NCBI RefSeq assembly: GCF_047600445.1
Contig: NZ_JASGKT010000002.1
Location: 620,001 to 684,000, forward strand
Reading direction: 5' to 3'
Length of the DNA stretch: 64,000 nucleotides
Source: Piscinibacter sp047600445
Lineage (GTDB): Bacteria > Pseudomonadota > Gammaproteobacteria > Burkholderiales > Burkholderiaceae_C
In this document: piece by piece, positions 25,545 to 36,465 of the stretch
How positions within the stretch are numbered: position 1 is the stretch's first letter
How the letters are laid out: every line of letters begins with the position of its first letter
Program-made: the position numbers and the translations under genes
The notes under the pieces: model-generated
Databases searched by the model: none
What the model was told of the DNA's origin: nothing
Seen by the model: only the letters and a program-made list of their open reading frames with translations

Positions 25545-26603
25545 TCAGCGCGAAGCGTAGTTGGTGGCCACCCAGTCGCGGTAGCTGCCGCTCTGTACAT
25601 GCGCCACCCAGTCGGCGTTGTCGAGGTACCAGCGCACCGTCTTGCGGATGCCGCTGTCGAAGGTCTCGGCCGGGCGCCAGCCGAGTTCGCGCTCGATCTT
25701 GCGTGCGTCGATCGCGTAGCGGCGGTCGTGGCCGGGGCGGTCGGTCACGTGGGTGATCAGCCTTGCGTACGAGCCGGCTGGGTCGGGTTTCATCTCGTCG
25801 AGCAGCGCGCAGACGCTGCGCACGATCTCGATGTTGGGGCGCTCGTTCCAGCCGCCGACGTTGTAGGTCTCGCCGACGCGGCCGCAGGCCAATACGGTGC
25901 GGATCGCCGCGGCGTGGTCTTTCACGTACAGCCAGTCGCGCACCTGCATGCCGTCGCCGTACACCGGCAGCGGCTTGCCCGCCAGCGCGTTGACGATCAT
26001 CAGCGGGATCAGCTTCTCGGGGAAGTGATAAGGCCCGTAGTTGTTCGAGCAGTTGGTGGTCAGCACCGGCAGGCCGTAGGTGTGGTGCCAGGCACGCACG
26101 AGGTGGTCGCTGGCCGCCTTGCTGGCCGAGTAGGGGCTGTTCGGCTCGTAGGTGTTCGTCTCGGTGAAGGCGGGGTCGTCGGCCTTCAGCGAGCCGTACA
26201 CCTCGTCGGTCGAGACGTGGTGGAAGCGGAACGCCTCCTTCTCGCCGGCCGGCAGCGCCGCCCAGTGCGCGCGCACCGCTTCGAGCAGCGTGTAGGTGCC
26301 TGCTATGTTCGTCTTGATGAACGCGCCCGGGCCGTGGATGCTGCGGTCGACGTGGCTCTCGGCGGCGAAGTGCACCACCGCGCGCGGGCGGTGCTCGGCG
26401 AGCAGGCGATTGAGCAGCGCGCGGTCACCGATGTCACCTTTCACGAACACGTGCCGCGCATCGCCTTGCAGCGATTTCAGGCTCTCGAGGTTGCCGGCGT
26501 AGGTCAGCGCGTCGAGGTTGAGCACCGGCTCGCCGGTGGCGGCGATCCAGTCGAGCACGAAATTGGCGCCGATGAAGCCGGCGCCGCCGGTGACGAGGAT
26601 CAT
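25545..26603 (-). CDS. rfbB: dTDP-glucose 4,6-dehydratase
   Basis: This 352-residue enzyme begins MILVTGGAGFIGANFVLDW, has FAAESHVDRSI, FHHVSTDEVYGSL, the catalytic YSASKAASDHLVRAW and NCSNNYGPYHFPEKLIP, all hallmarks of RmlB. It converts dTDP-glucose to dTDP-4-keto-6-deoxyglucose, the branch point for rhamnose (RfbC, RfbD) and for amino sugars made by VioA-type aminotransferases. It is the first gene of the minus-strand operon, divergent from the helicase gene with 97 bp between. Confidence 0.97.
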   Translation of the reverse strand: MILVTGGAGFIGANFVLDWIAATGEPVLNLDALTYAGNLESLKSLQGDARHVFVKGDIGDRALLNRLLAEHRPRAVVHFAAESHVDRSIHGPGAFIKTNIAGTYTLLEAVRAHWAALPAGEKEAFRFHHVSTDEVYGSLKADDPAFTETNTYEPNSPYSASKAASDHLVRAWHHTYGLPVLTTNCSNNYGPYHFPEKLIPLMIVNALAGKPLPVYGDGMQVRDWLYVKDHAAAIRTVLACGRVGETYNVGGWNERPNIEIVRSVCALLDEMKPDPAGSYARLITHVTDRPGHDRRYAIDARKIERELGWRPAETFDSGIRKTVRWYLDNADWVAHVQSGSYRDWVATNYASR

Positions 26604-26700
26604 GACGAGCGTGTCCGCAGGTGTGGCAGGGAACCCAAGATTCTAGGGTGCCCTGCGGGTGTTCCCGGAGGCCGGCGGCCCCAGGGGCGATAATCGCGAA

Positions 26701-28188
<1,488 letters not shown>

Positions 28189-28209
28189 GCCGCGCGCTCA
28201 GACCTTCAC

Positions 28210-28980
28210 TCAAGCCGCGAGCAAGGCGAACACCGCCGGCCGGTCGCCCGGCAGCGATGCGGGCTGGGCGCGCCAGCGCGCCACCGTGTCGCTGCGCGTG
28301 AAGCCGCCCGGCGCGGTCAGCCCGCAGCCCACCGCGAGCCGCGTGCCGGCTTGCAGGTGCGCCAGCAGCGCCTCCAGCAGCGCGGCGTTGCGGTAGGGGG
28401 TCTCGATCAGCAGTTGCGTCTGGCGCGCCTTGCGCGACAGCGTCTCCAGCTCGCGCACGCGCGCGGCGCGCTCGGTCGCGTCCACCGGCAGGTAGCCGAC
28501 GAAGGCGAAACTCTGGCCGTTCAGCCCGCTGGCGGCCAGCGCCAGCAGCAGCGAACTGGCGCCGGGCAGGGCGACCACCTCGATGCCGGCGGCATGCGCC
28601 GCCTGCACCAGCGCCGCGCCGGGGTCGGCCACCGCGGGCAGGCCGGCTTCGGAGATCAGGCCGAGGTGGTGGCCGGCGCGCAGCGGGGCGAGCAGGGGAG
28701 CGAGGTCGGGCTGTGATGCGGTTCTCACGCCTTTCGGCGCGCGCGGCAACTCGACGATTTCGATCTGTTGCAGCGGCAGCGCGAGCGGCACAACGGCATC
28801 GACGCGCTTGAGGAAGGCGCGCGCGCTGCGTGCGTTCTCCGCCACCCAGTGATCGAGCCGCGCCGCGATGCGCAGCACGCCCATAGGCAGCAGCTCGTCG
28901 AGCGGCACGGCCTCGGCGCCTTCGATGCCGAAGTCGAGCGGGCTGGGCACGAGATGGAGCGTGCCGGGTTTCGGGCTCAT
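28210..28980 (-). CDS. Tetrapyrrole-methylase-fold SAM methyltransferase (RsmI-like paralogue)
   Basis: This 256-residue protein has the RsmI/CbiF-type fold: GTLHLVPSPLDFG at the start, GLISEAGLPAVADPGAALVQAAHAAGIEVVALPGASSLLLALAASGL in the middle and LLIETPYRN later. True RsmI has VSDAGTPLISDPG at the central motif and starts with a longer GNLYLVPTPIGNL, so this is probably a paralogue and not the main 16S rRNA C1402 methyltransferase. Its start overlaps the Maf stop by 4 bp. Confidence 0.82.
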   Translation of the reverse strand: MSPKPGTLHLVPSPLDFGIEGAEAVPLDELLPMGVLRIAARLDHWVAENARSARAFLKRVDAVVPLALPLQQIEIVELPRAPKGVRTASQPDLAPLLAPLRAGHHLGLISEAGLPAVADPGAALVQAAHAAGIEVVALPGASSLLLALAASGLNGQSFAFVGYLPVDATERAARVRELETLSRKARQTQLLIETPYRNAALLEALLAHLQAGTRLAVGCGLTAPGGFTRSDTVARWRAQPASLPGDRPAVFALLAA

Positions 28981-29570
28981 GGCCGCAGCGCGTCGATGCC
29001 CGCTTCGCGCAGCAGCGCGCTGGTGCGGATCAGCGGCAGGCCGACCAGCGCGGTCGGGTCGTCCGACTCGATGGCCTCCAGCAGCGCGATGCCCAGCGTC
29101 TCGCACTTGGCGCTGCCGGCACAGTCGTAGGGCTGCTCGGTGCGCAGGTAGTGCTCGATCTCGGCGTCGGACAGCTTGCGAAAGCGCACCGTCACCGGCG
29201 CCAGCGCCGCGCCGGCATGGCCGCTGGCCGCGCATTGCACCGCCACCGCGGTGTGGAACACCACGCTGCGCCCGCGCATCGCGCGCAGTTGCGCCACCGC
29301 GCGCTCGTGCGTGCCGGGCTTGCCGATCGCCTGGCCGTCGAGTTCGGCCACCTGGTCGGAGCCGATCACCACCGCGTCCGGATGCAGCGCCGCCACCGCC
29401 GCCGCCTTGGCCGCCGCCAGGCGCCGGGCCAGCGCGGCCGGCGCCTCGCCGGGGCGCGGCGTCTCGTCGACCTGCGGCGACACCACCTCGAAAGGCAGGC
29501 GCAGCCGCTCCAGCAGTTCGCGCCGGTAGCGCGAGGTGGAGGCGAGGATCAGCGGTGGGCGCGGCGTCAT
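28977..29570 (-). CDS. Maf-family nucleotide pyrophosphatase (YceF-like)
   Basis: This 197-residue protein starts at the ATG complementary to 29568-29570; another ATG three codons upstream is possible. It shows the Maf signature LILASTSRYRRELLERL, then VDETPRPGEAP, the catalytic SDQVAELDGQAIGKPGT and RGRSVVFHTAVAV. In YceF-type proteins this enzyme hydrolyses m7GTP and related modified nucleotides. Its pairing with yceD and rpmF, which lie divergently upstream, is the same as in E. coli (yceF-yceD-rpmF region), which supports the YceF assignment. Confidence 0.92.
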   Translation of the reverse strand: MTPRPPLILASTSRYRRELLERLRLPFEVVSPQVDETPRPGEAPAALARRLAAAKAAAVAALHPDAVVIGSDQVAELDGQAIGKPGTHERAVAQLRAMRGRSVVFHTAVAVQCAASGHAGAALAPVTVRFRKLSDAEIEHYLRTEQPYDCAGSAKCETLGIALLEAIESDDPTALVGLPLIRTSALLREAGIDALRP

Positions 29571-29626
29571 GGCGGGCATTGTCCCATCGCGCCTCGCCCG
29601 CCCCGCGGCCCCGTACACTCGCCGCG

Positions 29627-30184
29627 ATGAAACCGCGCGTGCACGATCCGCTGCGCCTCGATGTCGAGGTTTTTGCCAAGGACGCCGGCCGGCTCGAAGG
29701 CCGCTGGCCGCTGGCCGGCTTCGCGCGCCTGGCCGAATCGGCGCATGCGCAGGCGCGCCCCGGCGCGGCCGACCCGGTGGCCTGGCAGGCGCGCGGCGAG
29801 CAGCGCGCGCAGCGCGGCGGCGCGGCGCAGACCTGGCTGCACGTCGAGGCCGAGGCCGAGGTGCAGCTCGAATGCCAGCGCTGCCTGCAGGCCGTTGCCG
29901 TGCCGCTGGCCGTGCGGCGCAGCTTCCTGTTCGCGCCTGATGAACCCACCGCCGCCGCGATCGACGCCGACAGCGAAGACGACGTGTTGGTGCTCACTCG
30001 CGCGCTCGACCTGCACGAGCTTGTCGAGGACGAGCTGATCCTGGCACTGCCGCTGGTGCCGCGCCACGACGTTTGCGCGCAGCCGCTGGCGGTGCCGGCG
30101 CCCGCCGAGGAGGCGCAGGCCGAGCGCCCCCATCCCTTCGCCGCGCTGGCGGCACTCAAGCGCGGCGCGGGCGGCTCGCACTGA
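29627..30184 (+). CDS. yceD: DUF177 protein, YceD (23S rRNA accumulation factor)
   Basis: This 185-residue protein starts at ATG 29627 and shows the DUF177 pattern: an N-terminal beta region, VEAEAEVQLECQRCLQAV with the paired cysteines, then EDDVLVLTRALDLHELVEDELILALPLVPRH. It lies just upstream of rpmF, its conserved neighbour across bacteria and plastids, where it is needed for normal 23S rRNA levels. The TACACT about 12 bp before the start could be a -10 box. Confidence 0.9.
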   Translation: MKPRVHDPLRLDVEVFAKDAGRLEGRWPLAGFARLAESAHAQARPGAADPVAWQARGEQRAQRGGAAQTWLHVEAEAEVQLECQRCLQAVAVPLAVRRSFLFAPDEPTAAAIDADSEDDVLVLTRALDLHELVEDELILALPLVPRHDVCAQPLAVPAPAEEAQAERPHPFAALAALKRGAGGSH

Positions 30185-30226
30185 GGCGCTGCCGGGGGCA
30201 TCGCGGAGGGGTAGCCCCGCCCATGC

Positions 30227-30232
30227 TAGAAT
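30227..30232 (+). promoter_or_regulatory. Probable -10 box for rpmF and the fatty acid genes
   Basis: TAGAAT occurs in the 109-bp gap between yceD and rpmF, 61 bp before the start codon. No convincing -35 box is seen. rpmF and plsX are often co-transcribed in proteobacteria. Confidence 0.45.
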
Positions 30233-30293
30233 CATCGGCTTTTCATCGGGTGCCTTGCCGTTTGGGTTTGCAGGGCCGTCAGGAGAATTCCAC

Positions 30294-30476
30294 ATGGCCG
30301 TTCAGCAGAACAAGAAGTCGCCGTCCAAGCGCGGCATGCACCGCTCGCACAACGCGGTGGCCGCGCCCGGCACCGCGATCGAGCCGACCACCGGCGAGAC
30401 GCACCTGCGCCACCACATCAGCCCGACCGGCTTCTACCGCGGCCGCAAGGTCCTGAAGACCAAGGCCGACGCCTGA
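30294..30476 (+). CDS. rpmF: 50S ribosomal protein L32
   Basis: This 60-residue basic protein reads MAVQQNKKSPSKRGMHRSH, followed by GETHLRHHISPTGFYRGRKV, a full match to the proteobacterial L32 pattern (without the zinc-binding cysteines). A GGAG ribosome binding site lies at 30281-30284. It links ribosome production to the downstream fatty acid synthesis genes, the conserved order yceD-rpmF-plsX-fabH. Confidence 0.98.
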   Translation: MAVQQNKKSPSKRGMHRSHNAVAAPGTAIEPTTGETHLRHHISPTGFYRGRKVLKTKADA

Positions 30477-30532
30477 TTCCCGGGTGACGGCGGCGCGCCG
30501 CCGCGCCGCCCCCGAGCCGCTTCCGGTCAGAC

Positions 30533-31636
30533 ATGATTCCAGCCGCCCTCGCGCGGGTGACGCTCGCCGTCGACTGCATGGGCGGCGACCACGGTCCGTC
30601 GGTCACGCTGCCGGCCTGCCGCGCCTTCCTCGAGGCGCACCCTCAAGCCCACCTGATCCTCGTCGGCAAGCCCGACGTGCTGGCCGAAGCCGCCGGCTGG
30701 CCGCGCTGCATCGTGGTCGGCGCGAGCGAGGTCGTCGAGATGGACGATCCGGTCGAGGTGGCGCTGCGCAAGAAGAAGGATTCGTCGCTGCGCGTGGCCG
30801 TCTCGCAGGTCAAGCCGGGCGAGAACGGCGAATCGGCCGCGCACGCCTGCGTCTCGGCCGGCAACACCGGTGCGCTGATGGCGGTGTCGCGCTACGTGCT
30901 CAAGACGCTGGAGGGCATAGACCGCCCGGCCATCGCCAGCGTGATGCCCAACGAGCGCGACGGCTACACCACCGTGCTCGACCTCGGCGCCAACGTCGAC
31001 TGCACGGCCGAGCACCTGTTGCAGTTCGCGGTGATGGGCAGCGCGCTGGTCGCCGCCGTCGAGGGCCGCGACGACCCCAGCGTCGGCCTGCTGAACATCG
31101 GCGAAGAGGCGATCAAGGGCAGCGACACCATCAAGCGCGCCGGCGAGCTGCTGCGCGCCGCGGCCGCCAGCGGTCAGTTGAACTTCCACGGCAACGTGGA
31201 GGGCAACGACATCTTCAAGGGCACGACCGACATCGTCGTGTGCGACGGTTTCGTCGGCAACGTCGCGCTCAAGACCGCCGAGGGCCTGGCCTCGATGCTG
31301 TCGAACTTCATCAAGCAGGAGTTCACGCGCAGCGTCTTCACCAAGCTCGCCGCGCTGGTGGCGCTGCCGGTGCTGAATCACTTCAAGGCGCGCGTCGACC
31401 ACCGCCGCTACAACGGCGCCGCGCTGCTCGGCCTGCGCGGGCTGGTGTTCAAGAGCCACGGCTCGGCCGATGCCTTCGCCTTCCAGACCGCGCTGAACCG
31501 GGCGTATGATGCCGCGCGCAATCGACTGCTCGATCGCGTGCACGACCGCATCCTCGAGACGCTGGCGGCGATGCCGGCGCCGGGCGCGGAGCCTTCGACC
31601 GACACGCCGGCGCTGGCCGCTTCAGCCTCACGATGA
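30533..31636 (+). CDS. plsX: Phosphate acyltransferase PlsX
   Basis: This 367-residue protein begins (after a short extension) VTLAVDCMGGDHGPSVTLPA, the PlsX signature, and includes ACVSAGNTGALMA, LDLGANVDCTAEHL and VVCDGFVGNVALKTAEG. It makes acyl-phosphate from acyl-ACP for phospholipid synthesis by PlsY. Its stop overlaps the fabH start by 4 bp (ATGA at 31633). Confidence 0.97.
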   Translation: MIPAALARVTLAVDCMGGDHGPSVTLPACRAFLEAHPQAHLILVGKPDVLAEAAGWPRCIVVGASEVVEMDDPVEVALRKKKDSSLRVAVSQVKPGENGESAAHACVSAGNTGALMAVSRYVLKTLEGIDRPAIASVMPNERDGYTTVLDLGANVDCTAEHLLQFAVMGSALVAAVEGRDDPSVGLLNIGEEAIKGSDTIKRAGELLRAAAASGQLNFHGNVEGNDIFKGTTDIVVCDGFVGNVALKTAEGLASMLSNFIKQEFTRSVFTKLAALVALPVLNHFKARVDHRRYNGAALLGLRGLVFKSHGSADAFAFQTALNRAYDAARNRLLDRVHDRILETLAAMPAPGAEPSTDTPALAASASR

Positions 31637-32622
31637 GCCCATCCTCACCGCGCTTCTCCCGCATCACCGGCACCGGCAGCCACCTGCCGCCGCAGCGCGT
31701 GACGAACGCGGCGCTCGCCGAGCGGCTGGCGCGCGACGGCATCGAGACCTCCGACGAGTGGATCGTCGAGCGCACCGGCATCCGCGCGCGCCACTTCGCC
31801 GCGCCCGAGATGGCCTGCAGCGACCTGGCCGAGCAGGCGGCGCGCCACGCGCTCGAATCCGCCGGCCGCAAGCCGGAGGAAATCGACCTGATCATCGTCG
31901 CGACCTCGACGCCCGACATGGTCTTCCCGTCCACCGCCTGCATCGTGCAGCGCAAGCTCGGCGCCGCCGGCGGCGCGGCCTTCGACGTGCAGGCGGTCTG
32001 CTCGGGCTTCGTCTACGGCCTCGCGGTGGCCGATTCGATGATCCGCGGCGGCCTGGCCACGCGCGCGCTGGTGATCGGCGCGGAGGTGTTCTCGCGCATC
32101 CTCGACTTCAAGGACCGCACCACCTGCGTGCTGTTCGGCGACGGCGCCGGCGCGGTGGTGCTGGAAGCGAGCGACACGCCCGGCATCCTGGCCAGCGACC
32201 TGCACGCCGACGGCCGCCACGTCGACATCCTGTGCGTGCCGGGCACCGTCTCGGGCGGGCAGGTGCTGGGCGATCCGCTGCTCAAGATGGACGGCCAGGC
32301 GGTGTTCAAGCTCGCCGTCGGCGTGCTCGAAAGCGCGGCGCGCGCGGTGCTCGCCAAGGCCGGCCGCAGCGACGCCGACATCGACTGGCTGATTCCGCAC
32401 CAGGCCAACATCCGCATCATGCAGAGCACGGCGCGCAAGCTGAAGCTGCCGCCCGGCAAGCTCGTCGTCACTGTCGACCGGCACGGCAACACCTCGGCCG
32501 CCTCGATCCCGCTGGCGCTCGACGCGGCGGTGCGCCAGGGGCAGGTCCAGCGCGGCGACACCATCATGCTCGAAGGCGTGGGCGGCGGTTTCACCTGGGG
32601 TGCGGTGCTGCTCGACTTCTGA
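31633..32622 (+). CDS. fabH: 3-oxoacyl-ACP synthase III
   Basis: This 329-residue enzyme condenses acetyl-CoA with malonyl-ACP to start fatty acid synthesis. The catalytic triad is visible: Cys123 in QAVCSGFVYGL, His in IPHQANIRI and Asn in GNTSAASIP. The N-terminal TGSHLPPQRVTN and TGIRARH are typical of FabH. It is coupled to plsX by a 4-bp overlap and followed by fabD after 60 bp. Confidence 0.97.
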   Translation: MSPSSPRFSRITGTGSHLPPQRVTNAALAERLARDGIETSDEWIVERTGIRARHFAAPEMACSDLAEQAARHALESAGRKPEEIDLIIVATSTPDMVFPSTACIVQRKLGAAGGAAFDVQAVCSGFVYGLAVADSMIRGGLATRALVIGAEVFSRILDFKDRTTCVLFGDGAGAVVLEASDTPGILASDLHADGRHVDILCVPGTVSGGQVLGDPLLKMDGQAVFKLAVGVLESAARAVLAKAGRSDADIDWLIPHQANIRIMQSTARKLKLPPGKLVVTVDRHGNTSAASIPLALDAAVRQGQVQRGDTIMLEGVGGGFTWGAVLLDF

Positions 32623-32682
32623 CGCGCCGGCCCGCCGGCGCGGGCCGCGAGAAACTCATACAAGACAGAGAGACAAGCCGCG

Positions 32683-33621
32683 ATGACCACCTTCGCATTC
32701 GTCTTCCCCGGCCAGGGTTCACAAAGCGTCGGCATGCTCGACGCCTGGGGCGAGCACCCGGCCGTGCGCGACACGCTCGCCGAAGCCTCGCAAGCGCTCG
32801 GCGAGGACATCGCCCGGCTGATCCACGAGGGCCCGAAGGAGCAGCTCGACCTCACCACCAACACCCAGCCGGTGATGCTGGCCGCGGCCGTGGCCTGCTA
32901 CCGTGCCTGGATGGCCGAGACCGGCCGCGCACCCGCGCTGGTGGCCGGGCATTCGCTGGGCGAGTACAGCGCCTTGGTGGCGGCCGGTTCGCTGACGCTG
33001 GCCGACGCGCTGCCGCTGGTGCGCTTTCGCGCCCAGGCCATGCAGGAGGCGGTGCCTGTCGGTGCCGGCGCGATGGCGGCCATCCTCGGGCTCGACGCCG
33101 AACTCGTGCGCAGCACCTGCGCCGAGGTCGAGGCGGCGGTCGGCGAGACGGTCTCGGCGGCGAACTACAACGATCCCAAGCAGACCGTGATCGCCGGCAG
33201 CAAGGCGGCGGTCGAGCAGGCCTGCGAAGCGCTCAAGGGCCGCGGCGCCAAGCGCGCGCTGCCGCTGCCGGTGTCCGCGCCCTTCCACTGCGCGCTGATG
33301 AAACCCGCCGCCGAGCGGCTCGAGGAGCGCCTCGCCGCGGTGGAGCTGCGCGCGCCGCAAATCCCGCTGATCAACAACATCGACGTGGCGGTGCACGACG
33401 CGCCCGAGGCGATCCGCGAGGCGCTGTACCGCCAGGCCTTCGGCCCGGTGCGCTGGGTCGAGGTCGTGCAGGCGATGCACTCGCGCGGCGTCACGCACGT
33501 CGTCGAATGCGGGCCGGGCAAGGTGCTGGGCGGGCTGGCGCGGCGCATCGTCGCCGAGCTGGCGGTCGGCCACGTGAACGATCCGGCCTCGCTGGCCGAG
33601 ACCAAGGGGATGCTGGCATGA
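32683..33621 (+). CDS. fabD: Malonyl-CoA:ACP transacylase
   Basis: This 312-residue protein has FVFPGQGSQSVGMLDAW at the N-terminus, the active-site Ser91 in GHSLGEYSALVAAG, the Arg in VRFRAQAMQEA, and the later His in SAPFHCALMKP. It moves malonyl groups from CoA to ACP. The stop overlaps the fabG start (ATGA at 33618). Confidence 0.97.
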   Translation: MTTFAFVFPGQGSQSVGMLDAWGEHPAVRDTLAEASQALGEDIARLIHEGPKEQLDLTTNTQPVMLAAAVACYRAWMAETGRAPALVAGHSLGEYSALVAAGSLTLADALPLVRFRAQAMQEAVPVGAGAMAAILGLDAELVRSTCAEVEAAVGETVSAANYNDPKQTVIAGSKAAVEQACEALKGRGAKRALPLPVSAPFHCALMKPAAERLEERLAAVELRAPQIPLINNIDVAVHDAPEAIREALYRQAFGPVRWVEVVQAMHSRGVTHVVECGPGKVLGGLARRIVAELAVGHVNDPASLAETKGMLA

Positions 33622-34376
33622 GCGAGACCACGACGAGCGCCACGCCGAGCGGGCAGGTCGCGCTGGTCACCGGCGCGTCGCGCGGCATCGGCCGCGCGAT
33701 CGCGACGGCGCTGGCCGCGCAGGGCATGAAGGTGGTCGGCACCGCCACCACCGAGGCCGGCGCGGCCGCGATCGGCGAGGCGCTCGCGCCGCACGGCGGC
33801 AGCGGCCTGAAGCTCGACGTCACCGACGCCGCGGCGCTGGACGCGGCCATCGACGCCATCGTCAAGCAGCACGGCGGCCTGCACGTGCTGGTCAACAACG
33901 CCGGCATCACGCGCGACACGCTGGCCATGCGCATGAAGGACGAGGACTGGGACGCGGTGCTGGACACCAACCTCAAGGCCGTGTTCCGCGCCAGCCGCGC
34001 CGCGATCCGGCCGATGATGAAGCAGCGCTACGGGCGCATCGTCAACATCACCTCGGTGGTCGGCGCCAGCGGCAACCCGGGCCAGGCCAACTACGCCGCC
34101 GCCAAGGCCGGCGTGGCCGGCATGACACGCGCGCTGGCGCGCGAGCTCGGCAGCCGCGGCGTCACGGTCAACTGCGTCGCGCCGGGCTTCATCGCCACCG
34201 ACATGACACACGGCCTGCCCGAAGCGCAGAAGGCCGCGCTGCTGGCACAGATCCCGCTTGGCCGGCTCGGCGCGGCCGAGGAGATCGCGCACGCGGTGGC
34301 CTTTCTCGCCTCGCCCGGCGCCGGCTACGTCACCGGCACCGAACTGCACGTCAACGGCGGCATGTACATGGCTTGA
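33618..34376 (+). CDS. fabG: 3-oxoacyl-ACP reductase
   Basis: This 252-residue SDR enzyme has TGASRGIGRAIATALA for NADPH binding, LVNNAGITRD, the catalytic Ser in NITSVVG and YAAAKAGVAG, and CVAPGFIATDMT. It reduces 3-ketoacyl-ACP in each elongation cycle. The frame is open far upstream across fabH and fabD, but only from 33618 does it encode the reductase. Confidence 0.97.
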   Translation: MSETTTSATPSGQVALVTGASRGIGRAIATALAAQGMKVVGTATTEAGAAAIGEALAPHGGSGLKLDVTDAAALDAAIDAIVKQHGGLHVLVNNAGITRDTLAMRMKDEDWDAVLDTNLKAVFRASRAAIRPMMKQRYGRIVNITSVVGASGNPGQANYAAAKAGVAGMTRALARELGSRGVTVNCVAPGFIATDMTHGLPEAQKAALLAQIPLGRLGAAEEIAHAVAFLASPGAGYVTGTELHVNGGMYMA

Positions 34377-34430
34377 TTCCGGTCCGTGCCGGGCCCGGCG
34401 ACCGGGCCGGCCGCCGGCCGGGCAAGCCCT

Positions 34431-34436
34431 TAGAAT
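34431..34436 (+). promoter_or_regulatory. Probable -10 box for acpP
   Basis: TAGAAT lies 38 bp before the acpP start, after a strongly GC-rich stretch with CCGGCC repeats (34393-34423) that could also fold behind fabG. An own promoter for acpP fits its high expression. Confidence 0.5.
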
Positions 34437-34473
34437 CCGCCCCTGTTTTCAGCAAACAACTCCCGGAGGAGTC

Positions 34474-34716
34474 ATGAGCGACATCGAAGCACGAGTCAAG
34501 AAGATCATCGCCGAACAGTTGGGTGTGCCCGAAGCCGATGTGAGCAACGAGAAGGCCTTCGTCGCCGACCTCGGCGCCGACTCGCTGGACACCGTCGAGC
34601 TGGTGATGGCCCTCGAAGACGAGTTCGGCATCGAGATTCCCGACGAGGAAGCCGAGAAGATCACGACCGTGCAGTTGGCGATCGACTACGCCGTCAAGCA
34701 CCAGAAGGCCGCCTGA
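34474..34716 (+). CDS. acpP: Acyl carrier protein
   Basis: This 80-residue acidic protein starts at ATG 34474 after a CGGAGGAG ribosome binding site. The phosphopantetheine attachment site is Ser37 in DLGADSLDTVELVMALEDEF. It carries acyl chains for the Fab enzymes encoded around it; the holo form is made by AcpS, encoded at 47.4 kb. Confidence 0.98.
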   Translation: MSDIEARVKKIIAEQLGVPEADVSNEKAFVADLGADSLDTVELVMALEDEFGIEIPDEEAEKITTVQLAIDYAVKHQKAA

Positions 34717-34736
34717 GGCGCTTCGGCACCGTTCGC

Positions 34737-35981
<1,245 letters not shown>

Positions 35982-36018
35982 GCCGGCACACGCGGTTCGG
36001 CCGCGTGATGGCGCCGCC

Positions 36019-36465
36019 ATGACTGCCTCCCGCTTCGAGTTCGGCTGCGCGCGCGCCTGGCGCGCCGGCAGCCTCGCGCTCGCGGCGCTGGCCCTGCTGG
36101 CCGCCGCGGCCTGGGCGCTGACGCTGCTCGGGCGCGGCGAGGCCGGCCTCGCCTGGCTGGCGCTGCCGGCGGCGGCGCTGGCGCCGTGGGCCGCGAGCGC
36201 GAGCCGGCTGCCCGGCGGCGCGCTGCGCGACGAGGGCGGGCGCTGGTGGCTGGACGCCGCGCCCGGCTCGCTGGCCGTCGCCTTCGACTTCGGCGCCTGG
36301 ATGCTGCTGCGCTTCCGCCCCGACGGCGCGCGCCGCGGCCGCTGGCTGGCGCCGTCGCGCGCCGACCTGCGCGACGCCTGGCCGGCGTTCCGGCGTGCTG
36401 TATATTCGCCGCGCAGCGCCCCGGCCGGCCTCTCGGCGCAGGCTCCCGCCGACCCTCCCGCATGA
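36019..36465 (+). CDS. Small membrane protein between fabF and rpoE, function unknown
   Basis: This 148-residue protein has two adjacent hydrophobic helices (about 14-36 and 40-60), then a soluble part with GGALRDEGGRWWLDAAPGSLAVAFDFGAWMLLRFRPD (about 68-105). I do not know a named function; proteins of similar size are found at this site in related genomes, to my recollection. Its stop overlaps the rpoE start by 4 bp, so it is translationally coupled to the envelope stress sigma factor, and it follows fabF by 37 bp. A role in sensing or adjusting the membrane is only a guess. Confidence 0.75.
   Translation: MTASRFEFGCARAWRAGSLALAALALLAAAAWALTLLGRGEAGLAWLALPAAALAPWAASASRLPGGALRDEGGRWWLDAAPGSLAVAFDFGAWMLLRFRPDGARRGRWLAPSRADLRDAWPAFRRAVYSPRSAPAGLSAQAPADPPA

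Noticed and set aside
24618..26693. A 691-codon open frame on the plus strand over rfbD and rfbB
   Set aside because: Antisense to two certain genes, with composition typical of high-GC shadow frames and no motif.
31506..33617. Open frame upstream of and continuous with fabG
   Set aside because: It crosses fabH and fabD in the wrong frame. Homology to the SDR family starts only after 33618, so fabG is not an N-terminal fusion.
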